Of a stretch of 64,000 bases of DNA, positions 27,491-37,489 are shown piece by piece (position 1 is the stretch's first letter; each line of letters starts with the position of its first letter). Source of the stretch: Clostridium sp. E02 (lineage in GTDB: Bacteria; Bacillota; Clostridia; Lachnospirales; Lachnospiraceae); assembly GCF_003833015.1 (NCBI RefSeq), contig NZ_RJLQ01000009.1:1-64000 (forward strand), in the 5' to 3' direction. The translations under genes were made by a program, and so were the position numbers. The notes under the pieces were generated by a model. The model saw only the letters and a list, made by a program, of their open reading frames with translations, ran no database searches and was not told the origin of the DNA.

Positions 27491-28137
27491 GATATTTAAC
27501 ATTTGCACTGGCAAAAGGACGATTGGCGAATCAGACTTTAAGGATGTTTGAACGGATTGGTATCACATGTGAAGAGATGAAAGAAAAAGATTCCAGAAAA
27601 CTTATATTTACCAATGATAAACTGGGCTTTAAGTTTTTCCTTGCAAAAGCAAGTGACGTGCCTACCTACGTGGAATATGGAGCTGCTGATATAGGGGTGG
27701 TGGGAAAAGATACTATTCTGGAAGAAGGAAGAAAGCTTTATGAAGTAATGGACCTGGGAATAGGCAGATGCCGCATGTGCGTATGCGGTCCTCCCTCTGC
27801 AAAAAAGTATCTAAAACATCATGAAAGAATTCGTGTGGCGACCAAATATCCAGAGATAGCCAAGGATTATTTTTATAATAAAAAACATCAAACGGTGGAA
27901 ATTATTAAATTGAATGGTTCCATAGAACTGGCACCCATTGTAGGACTCTCTGAGGTCATTGTGGATATTGTGGAGACAGGTTCTACGTTAAGAGAGAACG
28001 GACTAACCGTTTTAGAAGAAATTTGCCCTCTGTCTGCCTGTATGGTAGTCAATCAAATCAGTATGAAGCGGGAGAATGATAGGATCACGAAACTAATCAT
28101 GGATTTAAGACTTTTGCTGCAGGAGGAGAACCAATGA
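27487..28137 (+). CDS. hisG: ATP phosphoribosyltransferase catalytic subunit (short form)
   Basis: This 216-residue short-form HisG catalyses the first step of histidine synthesis (ATP + PRPP). It lacks the C-terminal regulatory domain, so it needs HisZ. Conserved segments include [25 protein letters not shown] and the PRPP loop [16 protein letters not shown]. The start overlaps the hisZ stop by four bases, and its own end overlaps hisD by four. Confidence 0.96.
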   Translation: MRYLTFALAKGRLANQTLRMFERIGITCEEMKEKDSRKLIFTNDKLGFKFFLAKASDVPTYVEYGAADIGVVGKDTILEEGRKLYEVMDLGIGRCRMCVCGPPSAKKYLKHHERIRVATKYPEIAKDYFYNKKHQTVEIIKLNGSIELAPIVGLSEVIVDIVETGSTLRENGLTVLEEICPLSACMVVNQISMKRENDRITKLIMDLRLLLQEENQ

Positions 28138-29426
28138 GAATTGTAAAACTAGAGGAGACATCCAAGAAAAACATTCTTTCTGATTTGTTAAAACGAGATC
28201 CCAATCAATACACGGATTATGCGGATGCAGTTCAAAAAATTGTGAATTGTGTTAAGGCAGATGGGGACTCCGCTGTATTTCGTTATACCAAGGAATTTGA
28301 CAAAGCAGATCTAAATAAAGATACCCTCCGGGTGACGGATGAGGAAATAAAAGAAGCACTTAATCAGGTGGATGAGGCACTTCTTACGGTTATGAAAAAA
28401 TCTATGAAAAACATCCGGACTTTCCACGAAAAGCAGAGACAGTATAGTTGGTTTGACAGCAAACCAGATGGTACCATACTTGGACAGAAGGTAACGTCTC
28501 TTGAACGGGTGGGGGTTTATGTTCCCGGAGGGAAAGCTGCCTATCCGTCTTCGGTTCTTATGAACATTATACCTGCGGAGGTTGCTGGGGTAGATGAGAT
28601 CGTTATGGTGACGCCTCCGGGAGTGGATGGAACAGTCAATCCGGTTACGTTAGCGGCGGCGCATCTTGCTGGTGTCACTGAAGTCTATAAGGTGGGTGGA
28701 GCGCAGGCGATTGCCGCACTTGCATTTGGTACGGAATCCATTCCACGGGTTGATAAGATTGTAGGACCCGGTAATATCTTTGTAGCTTTGGCAAAGAAAG
28801 CGGTTTATGGGCATACCAGTATTGATAGTATCGCAGGTCCCAGTGAAATCCTGGTTCTTGCAGACGAAAGTGCCAATCCTCGTTTCGTGGCTGCGGATCT
28901 CTTATCTCAGGCAGAACATGACGAACTAGCTTCTGCGATTTTAGTGACTACCAGTATGGAATTGGCTGAAAAAGTTTCAAAAGAAGCAGAGGCATTTGTC
29001 GATGAATTATCCCGTTCTCAAATTATAAAAAAATCTCTGACTCATTATGGCTATCTTCTAGTTGTAGATTCGATGAAGGTTGCCATCGAAGTGGTCAATG
29101 AAATCGCTCCGGAGCATTTAGAAATCGTGACAAAAAATCCATTTGAAGATATGACTAAAATTCGAAATGCAGGTGCCATATTTCTCGGTGAATACAGTTC
29201 AGAACCATTGGGTGATTATTTTGCAGGTCCCAACCATGTTCTTCCTACCAATGGTACTGCTCGCTTTTTCTCGGCTCTCAGTGTGGATGATTTTATCAAA
29301 AAATCAAGCATTGTCTATTATTCCAAAGATGCTTTGATGAAAGTACATGAGGACATTGAAACGTTTGCACAGGCGGAGCAGTTAACGGCTCATGCGAATT
29401 CTGTGAAGGTACGTTTTTCAGAATAA
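28134..29426 (+). CDS. hisD: Histidinol dehydrogenase
   Basis: This 430-residue zinc enzyme carries out the last two steps of the pathway, L-histidinol to histidine with two NAD+. The family signature [12 protein letters not shown]-like block ([19 protein letters not shown]), [14 protein letters not shown] with Gln/His zinc ligands, and catalytic [10 protein letters not shown] are all present. Start overlaps hisG by four bases (ATGA). Confidence 0.97.
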   Translation: MRIVKLEETSKKNILSDLLKRDPNQYTDYADAVQKIVNCVKADGDSAVFRYTKEFDKADLNKDTLRVTDEEIKEALNQVDEALLTVMKKSMKNIRTFHEKQRQYSWFDSKPDGTILGQKVTSLERVGVYVPGGKAAYPSSVLMNIIPAEVAGVDEIVMVTPPGVDGTVNPVTLAAAHLAGVTEVYKVGGAQAIAALAFGTESIPRVDKIVGPGNIFVALAKKAVYGHTSIDSIAGPSEILVLADESANPRFVAADLLSQAEHDELASAILVTTSMELAEKVSKEAEAFVDELSRSQIIKKSLTHYGYLLVVDSMKVAIEVVNEIAPEHLEIVTKNPFEDMTKIRNAGAIFLGEYSSEPLGDYFAGPNHVLPTNGTARFFSALSVDDFIKKSSIVYYSKDALMKVHEDIETFAQAEQLTAHANSVKVRFSE

Positions 29427-29447
29427 TAGAGAGAAAAGAGGAATAAG

Positions 29448-30035
29448 ATGGGACGTAGCGCAGATATAGTAAGAAACACCAAAGAAACCAAAATTCAGTT
29501 AAAATTAGATCTCGACGGAAGTGGAAACGCAAAGGTAAACACAGGAATCGGATTTTTTGACCATATGTTAACCAGCTTCGCTCGTCATGGATTCTTTGAT
29601 CTTGAATTAGACGTGATCGGGGATCTGGATGTAGATACGCATCATACCATAGAAGACACGGGAATTGTCTTAGGAACGGCAATCAAAGAAGCCCTGGGAG
29701 ACAAGCAATCCATCCGGCGCTATGGCAATATGATTCTGCCTATGGATGATGCGTTAATTCTTTGTGCAATTGATTTATCCGGCAGACCGTATCTCGGTTA
29801 TGACGTTTCCTTGTCAGCGGAGCGCGTGGGTGATTTTGAAACCGAAATGTGCAAGGAGTTCTTTTATGCCCTATCTTATGCAGGAGAAATGAACATTCAT
29901 ATCAAAAAACTAGCAGGTGAGAATAACCACCATATTCTGGAAGGGACATTTAAGGCATTTGCAAAAGCTCTTAGTGAAGCGGTGTTAAGAGATTTAAGAA
30001 TCACCGGAGTTTTATCGACCAAAGGAATATTGTAA
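29448..30035 (+). CDS. hisB: Imidazoleglycerol-phosphate dehydratase
   Basis: The 195-residue monofunctional dehydratase has the two metal-binding histidine motifs DVDTHHTIEDTGIVLG and NNHHILEGTFKAFA, and the N-terminal GRSADIVRNTKETKI region. No fused histidinol phosphatase is present, so that activity must be elsewhere. It follows hisD after 21 bases. Confidence 0.96.
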   Translation: MGRSADIVRNTKETKIQLKLDLDGSGNAKVNTGIGFFDHMLTSFARHGFFDLELDVIGDLDVDTHHTIEDTGIVLGTAIKEALGDKQSIRRYGNMILPMDDALILCAIDLSGRPYLGYDVSLSAERVGDFETEMCKEFFYALSYAGEMNIHIKKLAGENNHHILEGTFKAFAKALSEAVLRDLRITGVLSTKGIL

Positions 30036-30047
30036 AGGAGAAACCAT

Positions 30048-30791
30048 ATGCAGCTCTATCCAGCGATTGATTTAAAAGATGGACAATGCGTCCGTTTAAG
30101 GCAAGGGGAATTCAAAGACATTACGGTGTATTCCAAACAACCGGAAGAAATTGCCGCACTCTGGCAGTCGAAGGGAGCTACCTATCTCCATCTGGTTGAT
30201 TTAGACGGAGCCAAGGCCGGTCATTCGGTGAATCGGCCGGTGATTCAAAAAATTGCAGAAACAGTTACCATTCCCATACAAATAGGGGGAGGGATTCGAA
30301 GCGTAGAGGGAATTGAGTCCATGCTTTCTCTTGGAATTTCCCGGGTAATTATTGGAACAAAGGCGGTGGAACAGCCCTTGTTTATCAGGGACGTGGTAAA
30401 AAGATTCGGAGCGGAAAGAATTGTGGTAGGCGTAGACGCAAAAAATGGCATGGCAGCAGTCGATGGCTGGGAGAAAGTAAGCAGCATAACAGCCTTGGAT
30501 CTATGCCTCCAATTGAAGGAATATGGAATCCGTCATGTTGTTTATACAGATATAGCGAGAGATGGAATGTTAAGCGGACCCAATGTCGCATATACAAGAA
30601 TGCTGACCCTTGAGACAAGTCTTGATGTCATTGCTTCTGGAGGAATGTCCTCAGTGGAAGATTTAAGACAGCTTGATGAAGCGGGTGTTAAGGGTGCAAT
30701 TATTGGAAAAGCTCTTTACGAAGATAAGATTGATCTTTCTGAGGCAATTAATACATTTGAAGGTAAGAACTATGGGAGGGAGAATCCATGA
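30048..30791 (+). CDS. hisA: ProFAR isomerase HisA
   Basis: This 247-residue TIM barrel isomerises ProFAR to PRFAR. Both catalytic aspartates are in place: D8 in [15 protein letters not shown] and the later one in [16 protein letters not shown]. Phosphate-binding loops QIGGGIRSV and [11 protein letters not shown] are intact. It contrasts with the next gene, whose HisF/HisA-like domain has lost these residues. AAAGGAG precedes the ATG. Confidence 0.95.
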   Translation: MQLYPAIDLKDGQCVRLRQGEFKDITVYSKQPEEIAALWQSKGATYLHLVDLDGAKAGHSVNRPVIQKIAETVTIPIQIGGGIRSVEGIESMLSLGISRVIIGTKAVEQPLFIRDVVKRFGAERIVVGVDAKNGMAAVDGWEKVSSITALDLCLQLKEYGIRHVVYTDIARDGMLSGPNVAYTRMLTLETSLDVIASGGMSSVEDLRQLDEAGVKGAIIGKALYEDKIDLSEAINTFEGKNYGRENP

Positions 30792-32074
30792 ATTATAAAA
30801 AAATAATAGCTGGCTTTGGAATCAAGGAAGGCAAAGCGGTCAGACTAGACGACTTTACCACCTATTATGAGGAGTCATTGTTATCTCTTGCTGCTTTTTA
30901 CGGAGATAGTGGTGCCGATGAACTATTGTTATATGATCTTTCGGAAACAGAGGAGGATCATGAAAAAACCATCGGTCTGATGAAGGAGATTGGGCGGACC
31001 TCTGATATTGCTTTTCTTGCTGGTGGAAGAGTCAAACGACTGGAAGATGTGAAAAAGTATTTGTATACAGGAGCAAAAGCCACCTTTCTTACCGTTAACT
31101 TAGATGAAAATGTGGATATTATGAAAGAAGCATCCGATCGTTTTGGTGATGATAAGATTTATGCTTATCTTCCTGGTATTTCTTATCTTGCCCAAACAAA
31201 AGAGTACTCACAGCTTGGAGCAACGGTTATGATTCTAGGTGGTGAGGTGCTTAAAGAGAAGGAACTGGATGCGGTATCCTCTTGTAGTCAGCCATTTCTG
31301 ATTATGGGCCAAATGAAAGACAATGGTTTGCTTCTATCGGTATTTAAAAAAGAGAATGTCGCAGGGATTATTGGTATCTTTGATGAAAAAACAAGCTGTA
31401 TGAATTGGAAGCAGGAATTAAAAGCACAGGGGATTGGAGTAGATACCTTTGAAAGTTCTGTAAATTTTTCTGAATTTCAGTTGAATGAACGGGGACTCAT
31501 TCCAGTAATCACTCAGGATTACCGTACAGGGGAGGTATTAATGCTTGCCTATATGAATGAAGAGGCATTCAATGAAACTATAAAAACCGGATTGATGACG
31601 TATTATAGCAGAAGTAGGAAGTGTCTCTGGATCAAAGGAGAAACCTCTGGGCATCATCAGTATGTAAAGTCCTTGTCTCTGGATTGTGACAATGACACAC
31701 TGCTTGCAAAAGTAAATCAAGTTGGAGCTGCGTGTCATACAGGAGCAAAAAGTTGCTTTTTTCAGGAACTGGTTAAGAAAGAGTACCAGGAATCCAATCC
31801 TTTAAAGGTATTTCTAGAAGTCTTTTCTGTGATCCAGGACCGAAAGGAAAACCCAAAAGAAGGTTCCTATACCAATTACCTTTTTGATAAAGGCATTGAT
31901 AAAATTCTGAAGAAGCTAGGAGAAGAGGCGACAGAAATTGTGATCGCAGCAAAAAATCCAAATTCTGAAGAAGTTAAATACGAGATATCTGATTTTCTAT
32001 ACCATATGATGGTGCTAATGGCTCAGAAAGGGATTTCATGGGAAGATATTACCAGAGAACTAGCAAATCGGTGA
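30788..32074 (+). CDS. hisIE: HisIE bifunctional enzyme with N-terminal HisF/HisA-like pseudoenzyme domain
   Basis: The 428-residue protein has three parts. Residues 1 to about 215 form a degenerate HisF/HisA-like barrel: the catalytic Asp of the family is Gly11 here ([13 protein letters not shown]), the second catalytic Asp region reads AYLPGIS, but a phosphate loop-like [12 protein letters not shown] survives. Residues 230-325 are HisI (DCDND at 299-303, CHTGAKSC from 316), and 340-428 are HisE ([28 protein letters not shown]). The HisIE part should hydrolyse PR-ATP and open the PR-AMP ring. It overlaps hisA by four bases. No hisH or complete hisF is nearby. Confidence 0.93.
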   Translation: MNYKKIIAGFGIKEGKAVRLDDFTTYYEESLLSLAAFYGDSGADELLLYDLSETEEDHEKTIGLMKEIGRTSDIAFLAGGRVKRLEDVKKYLYTGAKATFLTVNLDENVDIMKEASDRFGDDKIYAYLPGISYLAQTKEYSQLGATVMILGGEVLKEKELDAVSSCSQPFLIMGQMKDNGLLLSVFKKENVAGIIGIFDEKTSCMNWKQELKAQGIGVDTFESSVNFSEFQLNERGLIPVITQDYRTGEVLMLAYMNEEAFNETIKTGLMTYYSRSRKCLWIKGETSGHHQYVKSLSLDCDNDTLLAKVNQVGAACHTGAKSCFFQELVKKEYQESNPLKVFLEVFSVIQDRKENPKEGSYTNYLFDKGIDKILKKLGEEATEIVIAAKNPNSEEVKYEISDFLYHMMVLMAQKGISWEDITRELANR

Positions 32075-32102
32075 ACAAAGGATTTCTAAGAGGTGAATGG
32101 CA

Positions 32103-32849
32103 ATGACATTGTTTTCCTGTCAGGTGATGGAACAATTTGGGGAACTGGACTACGAGGTTTATAATTATATATTAAAAAACAGTGAGAAAATACCGTATAT
32201 GACGATCCGGGAGGTGGCGAAGGAAGCTCATGTGTCCACCACTACCATTACCCGGTTCAGCAGAAAAGTCATGTGCAGCGGTTTTTCCGAATTTAAGGTG
32301 CGGTTTAAGCTGGAGAAGGAAAAGAAAGTGTCTGTGAAAAAAAGATATGATTTATCTTCCATCACGGATTTTTTGGAACGGGTCAATACGGAGACCTTTC
32401 AAAAACAGCTGGACACAATCGCCGGAGTGATTGCAGGCAAACGGCAGATTATATTTATTGGTACTGGTAATTCGGGGATTATGGCTGAGTACGCAAGCCG
32501 CTATTTCTGCAATATTGGAATCTTTTCCACGGGGATTAACGGTCCCATGTTTCCGATTAATCTGGAATTCCCGGAGGAAAGCATCATAATTGTTTTGTCT
32601 GTGGAGGGGGAGACGAATCTTCTGATAGAAAATTCTTCTATTCTAAAGGAAAGTAGCAGCACTCTGGTATCTATTACAAACAGCAGGAACAGCACTCTGG
32701 CTAGAATTTCAGACTACAACATTTCCTACTACATTCAAAAAGAGAGAAAAGAGACGGATGAGATGAAGGTTGATATCACTTCTCAGATTCCGGCAGTTTA
32801 TATTGTGGAAGCCTTAGCAAGGCTGACTATGGAAAAGAAACAGGGATAA
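32103..32849 (+). CDS. MurR/RpiR family transcriptional regulator
   Basis: The 248-residue regulator has an N-terminal HTH_6 domain (about 1-75, with VAKEAHVSTTTITRFSRKV as the recognition helix) and a C-terminal SIS domain (about 100-235) with IGTGNSGIMAEYASRYF that binds a phosphosugar. It lies directly before a GH4 phosphoglucosidase, so it is the likely local regulator with a phosphorylated disaccharide or sugar as signal. The start at 32103 is eight bases after AGGTG; 32097 is also possible. Confidence 0.88.
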   Translation: MTLFSCQVMEQFGELDYEVYNYILKNSEKIPYMTIREVAKEAHVSTTTITRFSRKVMCSGFSEFKVRFKLEKEKKVSVKKRYDLSSITDFLERVNTETFQKQLDTIAGVIAGKRQIIFIGTGNSGIMAEYASRYFCNIGIFSTGINGPMFPINLEFPEESIIIVLSVEGETNLLIENSSILKESSSTLVSITNSRNSTLARISDYNISYYIQKERKETDEMKVDITSQIPAVYIVEALARLTMEKKQG

Positions 32850-32975
32850 AACACTCTGTTTTTTTTATGGTACAAATGCCAAAACATCATTGATTGTGCC
32901 CAAAGAAGGCGAATTCGTTCCCTTTCAATGTTTTTTGGAGTATGCTTTTTCTATCAAATACCAGGAGGTAAGTAG

Positions 32976-34352
32976 ATGAAAGAGAAAATTAAAATAGTAA
33001 CCATTGGTGGCGGGTCCAGTTATACCCCCGAATTAATAGAAGGATTTATTAAGCGAAAGGGTCAGCTTCCCATCGGGGAGATCTGGCTGGTGGATATTGA
33101 AGAAGGAAGAGAGAAGCTGGAAATTGTAGGGAACCTTGCAAAGCGGATGGTGAAAGCGGCAGGTCTTGACTGGGAAGTACATTTAACTCTGGATCGGAGA
33201 GCGGCTTTAAAGGATGCAGATTTTGTTTCCACTCAGTTTCGGGTAGGACTTTTGGAGGCACGGATTAAGGATGAACGGATTCCTTTATCACATGGCGTGA
33301 TCGGTCAGGAGACCAACGGTGCAGGCGGTATGCTTAAGGCACTGCGTACAGTTCCAGTCATTCTGGAAATTGTGGAAGATATGAAGGAGCTTTGTCCCGA
33401 TGCCTGGCTTGTAAACTTTACCAATCCGTCCGGTATGGTAACGGAAGCGGTAATGCGTTACGGCAAATGGAATAAGGTAGTGGGACTGTGCAATGTTCCT
33501 ATCATGTGCAGAAAGATTGCAGCAGGTGCCTTAAAGGAAAAGGAAGAAGACTTGTTTTTCCGGTTTGGAGGCTTAAACCACTTCCATTGGCACAGAGTGT
33601 GGAATCATGAGGGTATAGAAAAAACAGGAGAGGTTCTTGAGTCTGTATACACAAAGCCAGATGGTCTTAAAAATGCCATGCAGGGACTGAAAAGCTCTGG
33701 CGTGCAGAATATCCCCAATATCGCTTTTTTATCAGACCAGATCCGTAATCTTGGAATCATTCCTTGTATGTATCACCGATACTATTATATTACAGATGAT
33801 ATGCTGAAGGAAGAACTGGAGGCGTTTGCAAAAGGGGAAACCAGAGCGGAGCTTGTAAAGAAAACGGAAGCAGAGCTTTTTGAACTTTATAAAGACCCTG
33901 ACTTAAATAGTAAACCAGTCCAGCTTGAAAAGCGGGGAGGAGCATTCTATTCCGATGCGGCCTGTGAGCTGATTGCCTCCATTTATAACGACAAGAAGAC
34001 AACCATGGTTGTGAGTACCAGAAACAACGGTGCCATCTCCGATCTGCCGGATGATGTAGTTGTTGAAGTCAGCAGTATTATTACAGCAGGCGGTCCTGTT
34101 CCCATCTCCTGGGGCGGCTTTGATTCCTCTACCAGAGGCTTGCTGCAGCTGATGAAGGATATGGAGCTGACTACCATAAAAGCAGCAGTCAACGGGGACT
34201 ATGGGACTGCCCTACAGGCATTTACACTAAATCCGCTGGTTCCAAGCGGGAATATAGCAGGGACGATTCTTGATGAGCTATTAGTGGCTCACAAGAAGTA
34301 TCTTCCTCAGTTTCAGGAAAAGATCGCCCAGCTGGAAGCAGAAAGTAAATAA
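32976..34352 (+). CDS. Glycoside hydrolase family 4, probable 6-phospho-beta-glucosidase
   Basis: The 458-residue enzyme is a GH4 hydrolase, which needs NAD+ and a divalent metal and works by an oxidation-elimination route. The dinucleotide loop VTIGGGSSYTPELI is at the N-terminus; the metal-binding GLCNVPI and NHFHWHRVW motifs are present. The CN(V/I)P form, rather than CHS, points to 6-phospho-beta-glucosides (cellobiose type). It follows an RpiR regulator and has a CAGGAGGT site. No PTS gene is nearby, so uptake must be encoded elsewhere. Confidence 0.9.
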   Translation: MKEKIKIVTIGGGSSYTPELIEGFIKRKGQLPIGEIWLVDIEEGREKLEIVGNLAKRMVKAAGLDWEVHLTLDRRAALKDADFVSTQFRVGLLEARIKDERIPLSHGVIGQETNGAGGMLKALRTVPVILEIVEDMKELCPDAWLVNFTNPSGMVTEAVMRYGKWNKVVGLCNVPIMCRKIAAGALKEKEEDLFFRFGGLNHFHWHRVWNHEGIEKTGEVLESVYTKPDGLKNAMQGLKSSGVQNIPNIAFLSDQIRNLGIIPCMYHRYYYITDDMLKEELEAFAKGETRAELVKKTEAELFELYKDPDLNSKPVQLEKRGGAFYSDAACELIASIYNDKKTTMVVSTRNNGAISDLPDDVVVEVSSIITAGGPVPISWGGFDSSTRGLLQLMKDMELTTIKAAVNGDYGTALQAFTLNPLVPSGNIAGTILDELLVAHKKYLPQFQEKIAQLEAESK

Positions 34353-34415
34353 TCTTTCCAGTCAGGCTTTAACATACTCGGTTGATAGACATAGGTTTTC
34401 ATCGTTCCCTGTCCA

Positions 34416-34444
34416 TAGACAGAAAAAAAGGGATATGGTATAAT
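34416..34444 (+). promoter_or_regulatory. Sigma-A promoter of pepT
   Basis: TAGACA (34416-34421), 17-base spacer, TATAAT (34439-34444). It leaves a leader of about 95 bases to the pepT ATG in which I see no clear structure. Confidence 0.7.
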
Positions 34445-34545
34445 AAGGAATTGAATTATTCTTTTGGAGTATACTATTTAGATACTTGATAAGGATAAGA
34501 TTCATAAATATAGGATTAATTTTATAGAAATGAGGCGATGATACC

Positions 34546-35814
34546 ATGTCAGATGTTTTAAGTCATTTTTTAAAGTATGTTTCTTTTGACACACAGTCAA
34601 AGGATGATGTAGAAGCGGTGCCCAGCACGGAAAAACAAAGAATTCTTGCCAACGAACTGGCATTAGAATTAAAGCAGATGCACGCACAAGAGGTAACAGT
34701 GGACGAGCATAGTTATGTGTATGCAACCATTCCTGCGACCATAGATAAAAAAGGTCCTGTTCTTGGGTTGGTAGCCCATATGGATACGTCTCCAGCCTTT
34801 TCAGGGACTTATGTGAAACCTCAGATCATAAAAAACTATGACGGCGGCGATATCCTTTTAAACAAGGAAACAGGGCTGCTTTTAAAACCAAGCGATTTTC
34901 CAGATCTTTTAAAATATAAGGGACAGGATTTAGTCACCACGGACGGAACTACTTTGCTGGGAGCCGATGACAAAGCTGGGGTCGCTGAAATCATGACTAT
35001 GGCTGAATATTTGCTATCCCATCCAGAAATCCCCCATGGAACCATACGCATCGGATTTACACCAGACGAAGAGGTGGGACGAGGTGCTGACTTTTTCGAT
35101 GTAAAGGGATTTGGTGCAGATGTTGCCTATACAGTCGATGGAGGAGGACTTGGAGAGCTGGAATATGAAAACTTTAACGCAGCATCTGCAAAAGTACAGA
35201 TTAATGGCTCAAGCATTCACCCAGGATCTTCCAAGGGAAGGATGAAAAACGCTTTGCTCATTGCGATGGAATTTCAGAGTATGCTTCCAGTGGCGGAAAA
35301 TCCGATGTATACAGAAGGGTATGAAGGTTTCTTTCACCTGGATGGTATGAGTGGAACCGTGGAAGAAGCTCACTTGAATTATATTATCCGGGATCATAGC
35401 AAAGAAAAGTTTGAAGAAAAAAAAGAGATTATTACTCGTGTAGCAGAGTATTTAAACCAGCGTTATCGTGACAAAACAGTAGAACTTGCATTAAAAGATA
35501 GTTATTATAACATGAAGGAAAAGATTGAACCGCATATGTACTTGATTGATATTGCAAAAGAGTCCATGGAAGAGATTGGGATTGAACCTCTGGTGACTCC
35601 AATTCGTGGAGGAACGGATGGTGCCCGACTTTCCTATGAAGGACTTCCTTGCCCCAACCTATGTACCGGCGGTTATAATTACCATGGTAAATTCGAATTC
35701 ATTCCAGTTCAGTCCCTGGAAAAAGTAGTGGAATTGCTTCTTAAAATCGTCGAGAAATTCTCCAAACGGAATTTAAAAAAAACAGACAACGTATCATGCC
35801 TCATCTCCAGATAA
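34546..35814 (+). CDS. pepT: Peptidase T (tripeptide aminopeptidase)
   Basis: This 422-residue M20B zinc peptidase removes the N-terminal residue from tripeptides in the cytoplasm. Metal-binding motifs are [23 protein letters not shown] and [13 protein letters not shown], with the [18 protein letters not shown] block near the C-terminus. Length is a little over the usual 405-415. The last codons lie within the hairpin that also terminates the convergent suf operon. Confidence 0.95.
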   Translation: MSDVLSHFLKYVSFDTQSKDDVEAVPSTEKQRILANELALELKQMHAQEVTVDEHSYVYATIPATIDKKGPVLGLVAHMDTSPAFSGTYVKPQIIKNYDGGDILLNKETGLLLKPSDFPDLLKYKGQDLVTTDGTTLLGADDKAGVAEIMTMAEYLLSHPEIPHGTIRIGFTPDEEVGRGADFFDVKGFGADVAYTVDGGGLGELEYENFNAASAKVQINGSSIHPGSSKGRMKNALLIAMEFQSMLPVAENPMYTEGYEGFFHLDGMSGTVEEAHLNYIIRDHSKEKFEEKKEIITRVAEYLNQRYRDKTVELALKDSYYNMKEKIEPHMYLIDIAKESMEEIGIEPLVTPIRGGTDGARLSYEGLPCPNLCTGGYNYHGKFEFIPVQSLEKVVELLLKIVEKFSKRNLKKTDNVSCLISR

Positions 35815-35843
35815 AACGGGATGAGGCATTTTGCGTTGTCTGT
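35782..35843. terminator. Bidirectional terminator between pepT and sufU
   Basis: Two nested perfect stems: ACAGACAACG (35782-35791) with CGTTGTCTGT (35834-35843), and ATGCCTCATC (35796-35805) with GATGAGGCAT (35820-35829). The minus strand ends in a long T-run (good suf terminator); the plus strand has CCTTTTA (weaker). It overlaps the last 33 bases of pepT. Confidence 0.88.
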
Positions 35844-35847
35844 CCTT

Positions 35848-36282
35848 TTATGACTGGGGATTCTCCAGTATATTTTTTAACGTGTGCCAGGCTAGAACGG
35901 CACATTTCACCCGTCCTGGCATATGGGAGATTCCCTGCAAAGCAACTGCATCTTCCAGCGGTTCTAGTTGATCCTCGTCTGAGATATCACCTTTTATCAT
36001 TCCAAGAAAGGTTTCTAAAAGGGCTTGAGCTTCCAAAACAGTTTTCCCTCTGATTAAATCAATCATTAAGGAAGTGGAAGCCTGAGAGATGGCACATCCT
36101 TCTCCGGTGAAACCCGCCTCCTCAATCCTTCCTTGATTGATCCGAACTTCTAGAACAATGTCATCCCCACAACTAGGATTAACACCTTCTAAGGCATCCG
36201 TTGCGCCTTCTACTTTATGACGATGTTCACAGGCTCTGCTGTTTTCAACAATGATTTGGTTATATAAAGAATTAAGATCCAA
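35848..36282 (-). CDS. sufU: SUF system zinc-dependent sulfurtransferase/scaffold SufU
   Basis: This 144-residue SufU accepts sulfur from SufS in Gram-positive Fe-S cluster assembly. Three conserved cysteines are seen in NPSCGDD, GEGCAIS and VKCAVLAWHTL, with the Asp in SCGD also a ligand. It is the last gene of sufCBDSU, and its start overlaps the sufS end by 11 bases. Confidence 0.96.
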   Translation of the reverse strand: MDLNSLYNQIIVENSRACEHRHKVEGATDALEGVNPSCGDDIVLEVRINQGRIEEAGFTGEGCAISQASTSLMIDLIRGKTVLEAQALLETFLGMIKGDISDEDQLEPLEDAVALQGISHMPGRVKCAVLAWHTLKNILENPQS

Positions 36283-37489
36283 AAAGCCACCTCCTGACCT
36301 GCTTTAAGCTGTTTAAAAATATGTCAACGTCTTCCTCCGTATTATAGATTGCCAGACTGGCACGGACACAGGCAGTAATTCCTAAGTATTCCATTAAGGG
36401 CTGTGCGCAGTGATGTCCGGCACGAACTGCAATGCCATCAGAATCCAGAATGGTTGCGGTATCATGGGGATGGACCCCGTCTACTTGGAAGGAGATGACT
36501 CCGTATCTTTCTTGGTTTTTTAAATCCCCGAATACTGTGATATGGGGAATGGTTAAAAGTCCGTTTTGTAACCGATTCATTAATTTTTGCTCGTGGGCTT
36601 GGATTTCATTAAAACCAATGGAGTCTAAATACCGAATGGCAGCAGCCAGACCAACTTCTCCCCCTACGTTTCTGGTTCCGGCTTCAAATTTGCGTGGAAT
36701 TTCGGCATAGGAAGCAGTTTGTTCTTTAACACTTGCAATCATATCCCCTCCACTTAGAAAAGGAGGCATTTTTTCCAAAAGTTCTTTTCGTCCGTATAGC
36801 ACTCCGATACCCATTGGAGCATACAGTTTGTGCCCAGAAAAAGCGGCGAAATCCACATCCAGTTCTTTGACATTCACTGGGATATGGGGAATGCTCTGAG
36901 CACAGTCTAGTATAACAACCGCGGATACCTTATGTGCCCGTTTCACAATGGAAGCAACGGGAGCTTTTATGCCCAGTACATTGGAGATATGAGCAATGGT
37001 GATGATTTTAGTACGAGTTGTGATTTTCTTGTCTAATTCCTCCTCTTTTAGAGCACCATCTGAATCTGGATAGAGATAGACAAGCCTGGCTCCCGTCTGT
37101 TTGGCAACTCTTTGCCAAGGGACTAGATTGCTGTGGTGTTCGGCCACCGAAAGAACAATTTCATCCCCTTCTTTTAAAAATTCCATTCCATAACTGTATG
37201 CAAGGAGATTGAGTCCTTCTGTAGTATTTTGAGTAAAAATAATTTCTTCTGGATTGGCATTGATAAATCTGGCAACGGTTTGCCGGGCATCTTCCTGGGC
37301 ATTGGTGGCTCTAACACCCAACTCATATACCCCTCTGTGTGGATTTGCATTGTCGAAACGATAATAGTCATCCACGGCCTTCAATACAGAAAGGGGCTTA
37401 AATGTCGTAGCTGCGTTATCCAGATAGACCAGTCTTTTTCCGTTTTCCAGTACATTAAGGTTTGGAAAATCATCTCGGATTATTGTCAT
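36272..37489 (-). CDS. sufS: Cysteine desulfurase SufS
   Basis: This 405-residue PLP enzyme (group II) takes sulfur from cysteine. The PLP lysine lies in SGHKLYAPMGIGVLYG, the His in AEHHSNLVPW stacks on PLP, and the active cysteine is in RAGHHCAQPLM. It overlaps the 3-prime end of sufD by 20 bases. Its direct partner is SufU, encoded next. Confidence 0.97.
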   Translation of the reverse strand: MTIIRDDFPNLNVLENGKRLVYLDNAATTFKPLSVLKAVDDYYRFDNANPHRGVYELGVRATNAQEDARQTVARFINANPEEIIFTQNTTEGLNLLAYSYGMEFLKEGDEIVLSVAEHHSNLVPWQRVAKQTGARLVYLYPDSDGALKEEELDKKITTRTKIITIAHISNVLGIKAPVASIVKRAHKVSAVVILDCAQSIPHIPVNVKELDVDFAAFSGHKLYAPMGIGVLYGRKELLEKMPPFLSGGDMIASVKEQTASYAEIPRKFEAGTRNVGGEVGLAAAIRYLDSIGFNEIQAHEQKLMNRLQNGLLTIPHITVFGDLKNQERYGVISFQVDGVHPHDTATILDSDGIAVRAGHHCAQPLMEYLGITACVRASLAIYNTEEDVDIFLNSLKQVRRWLFGS

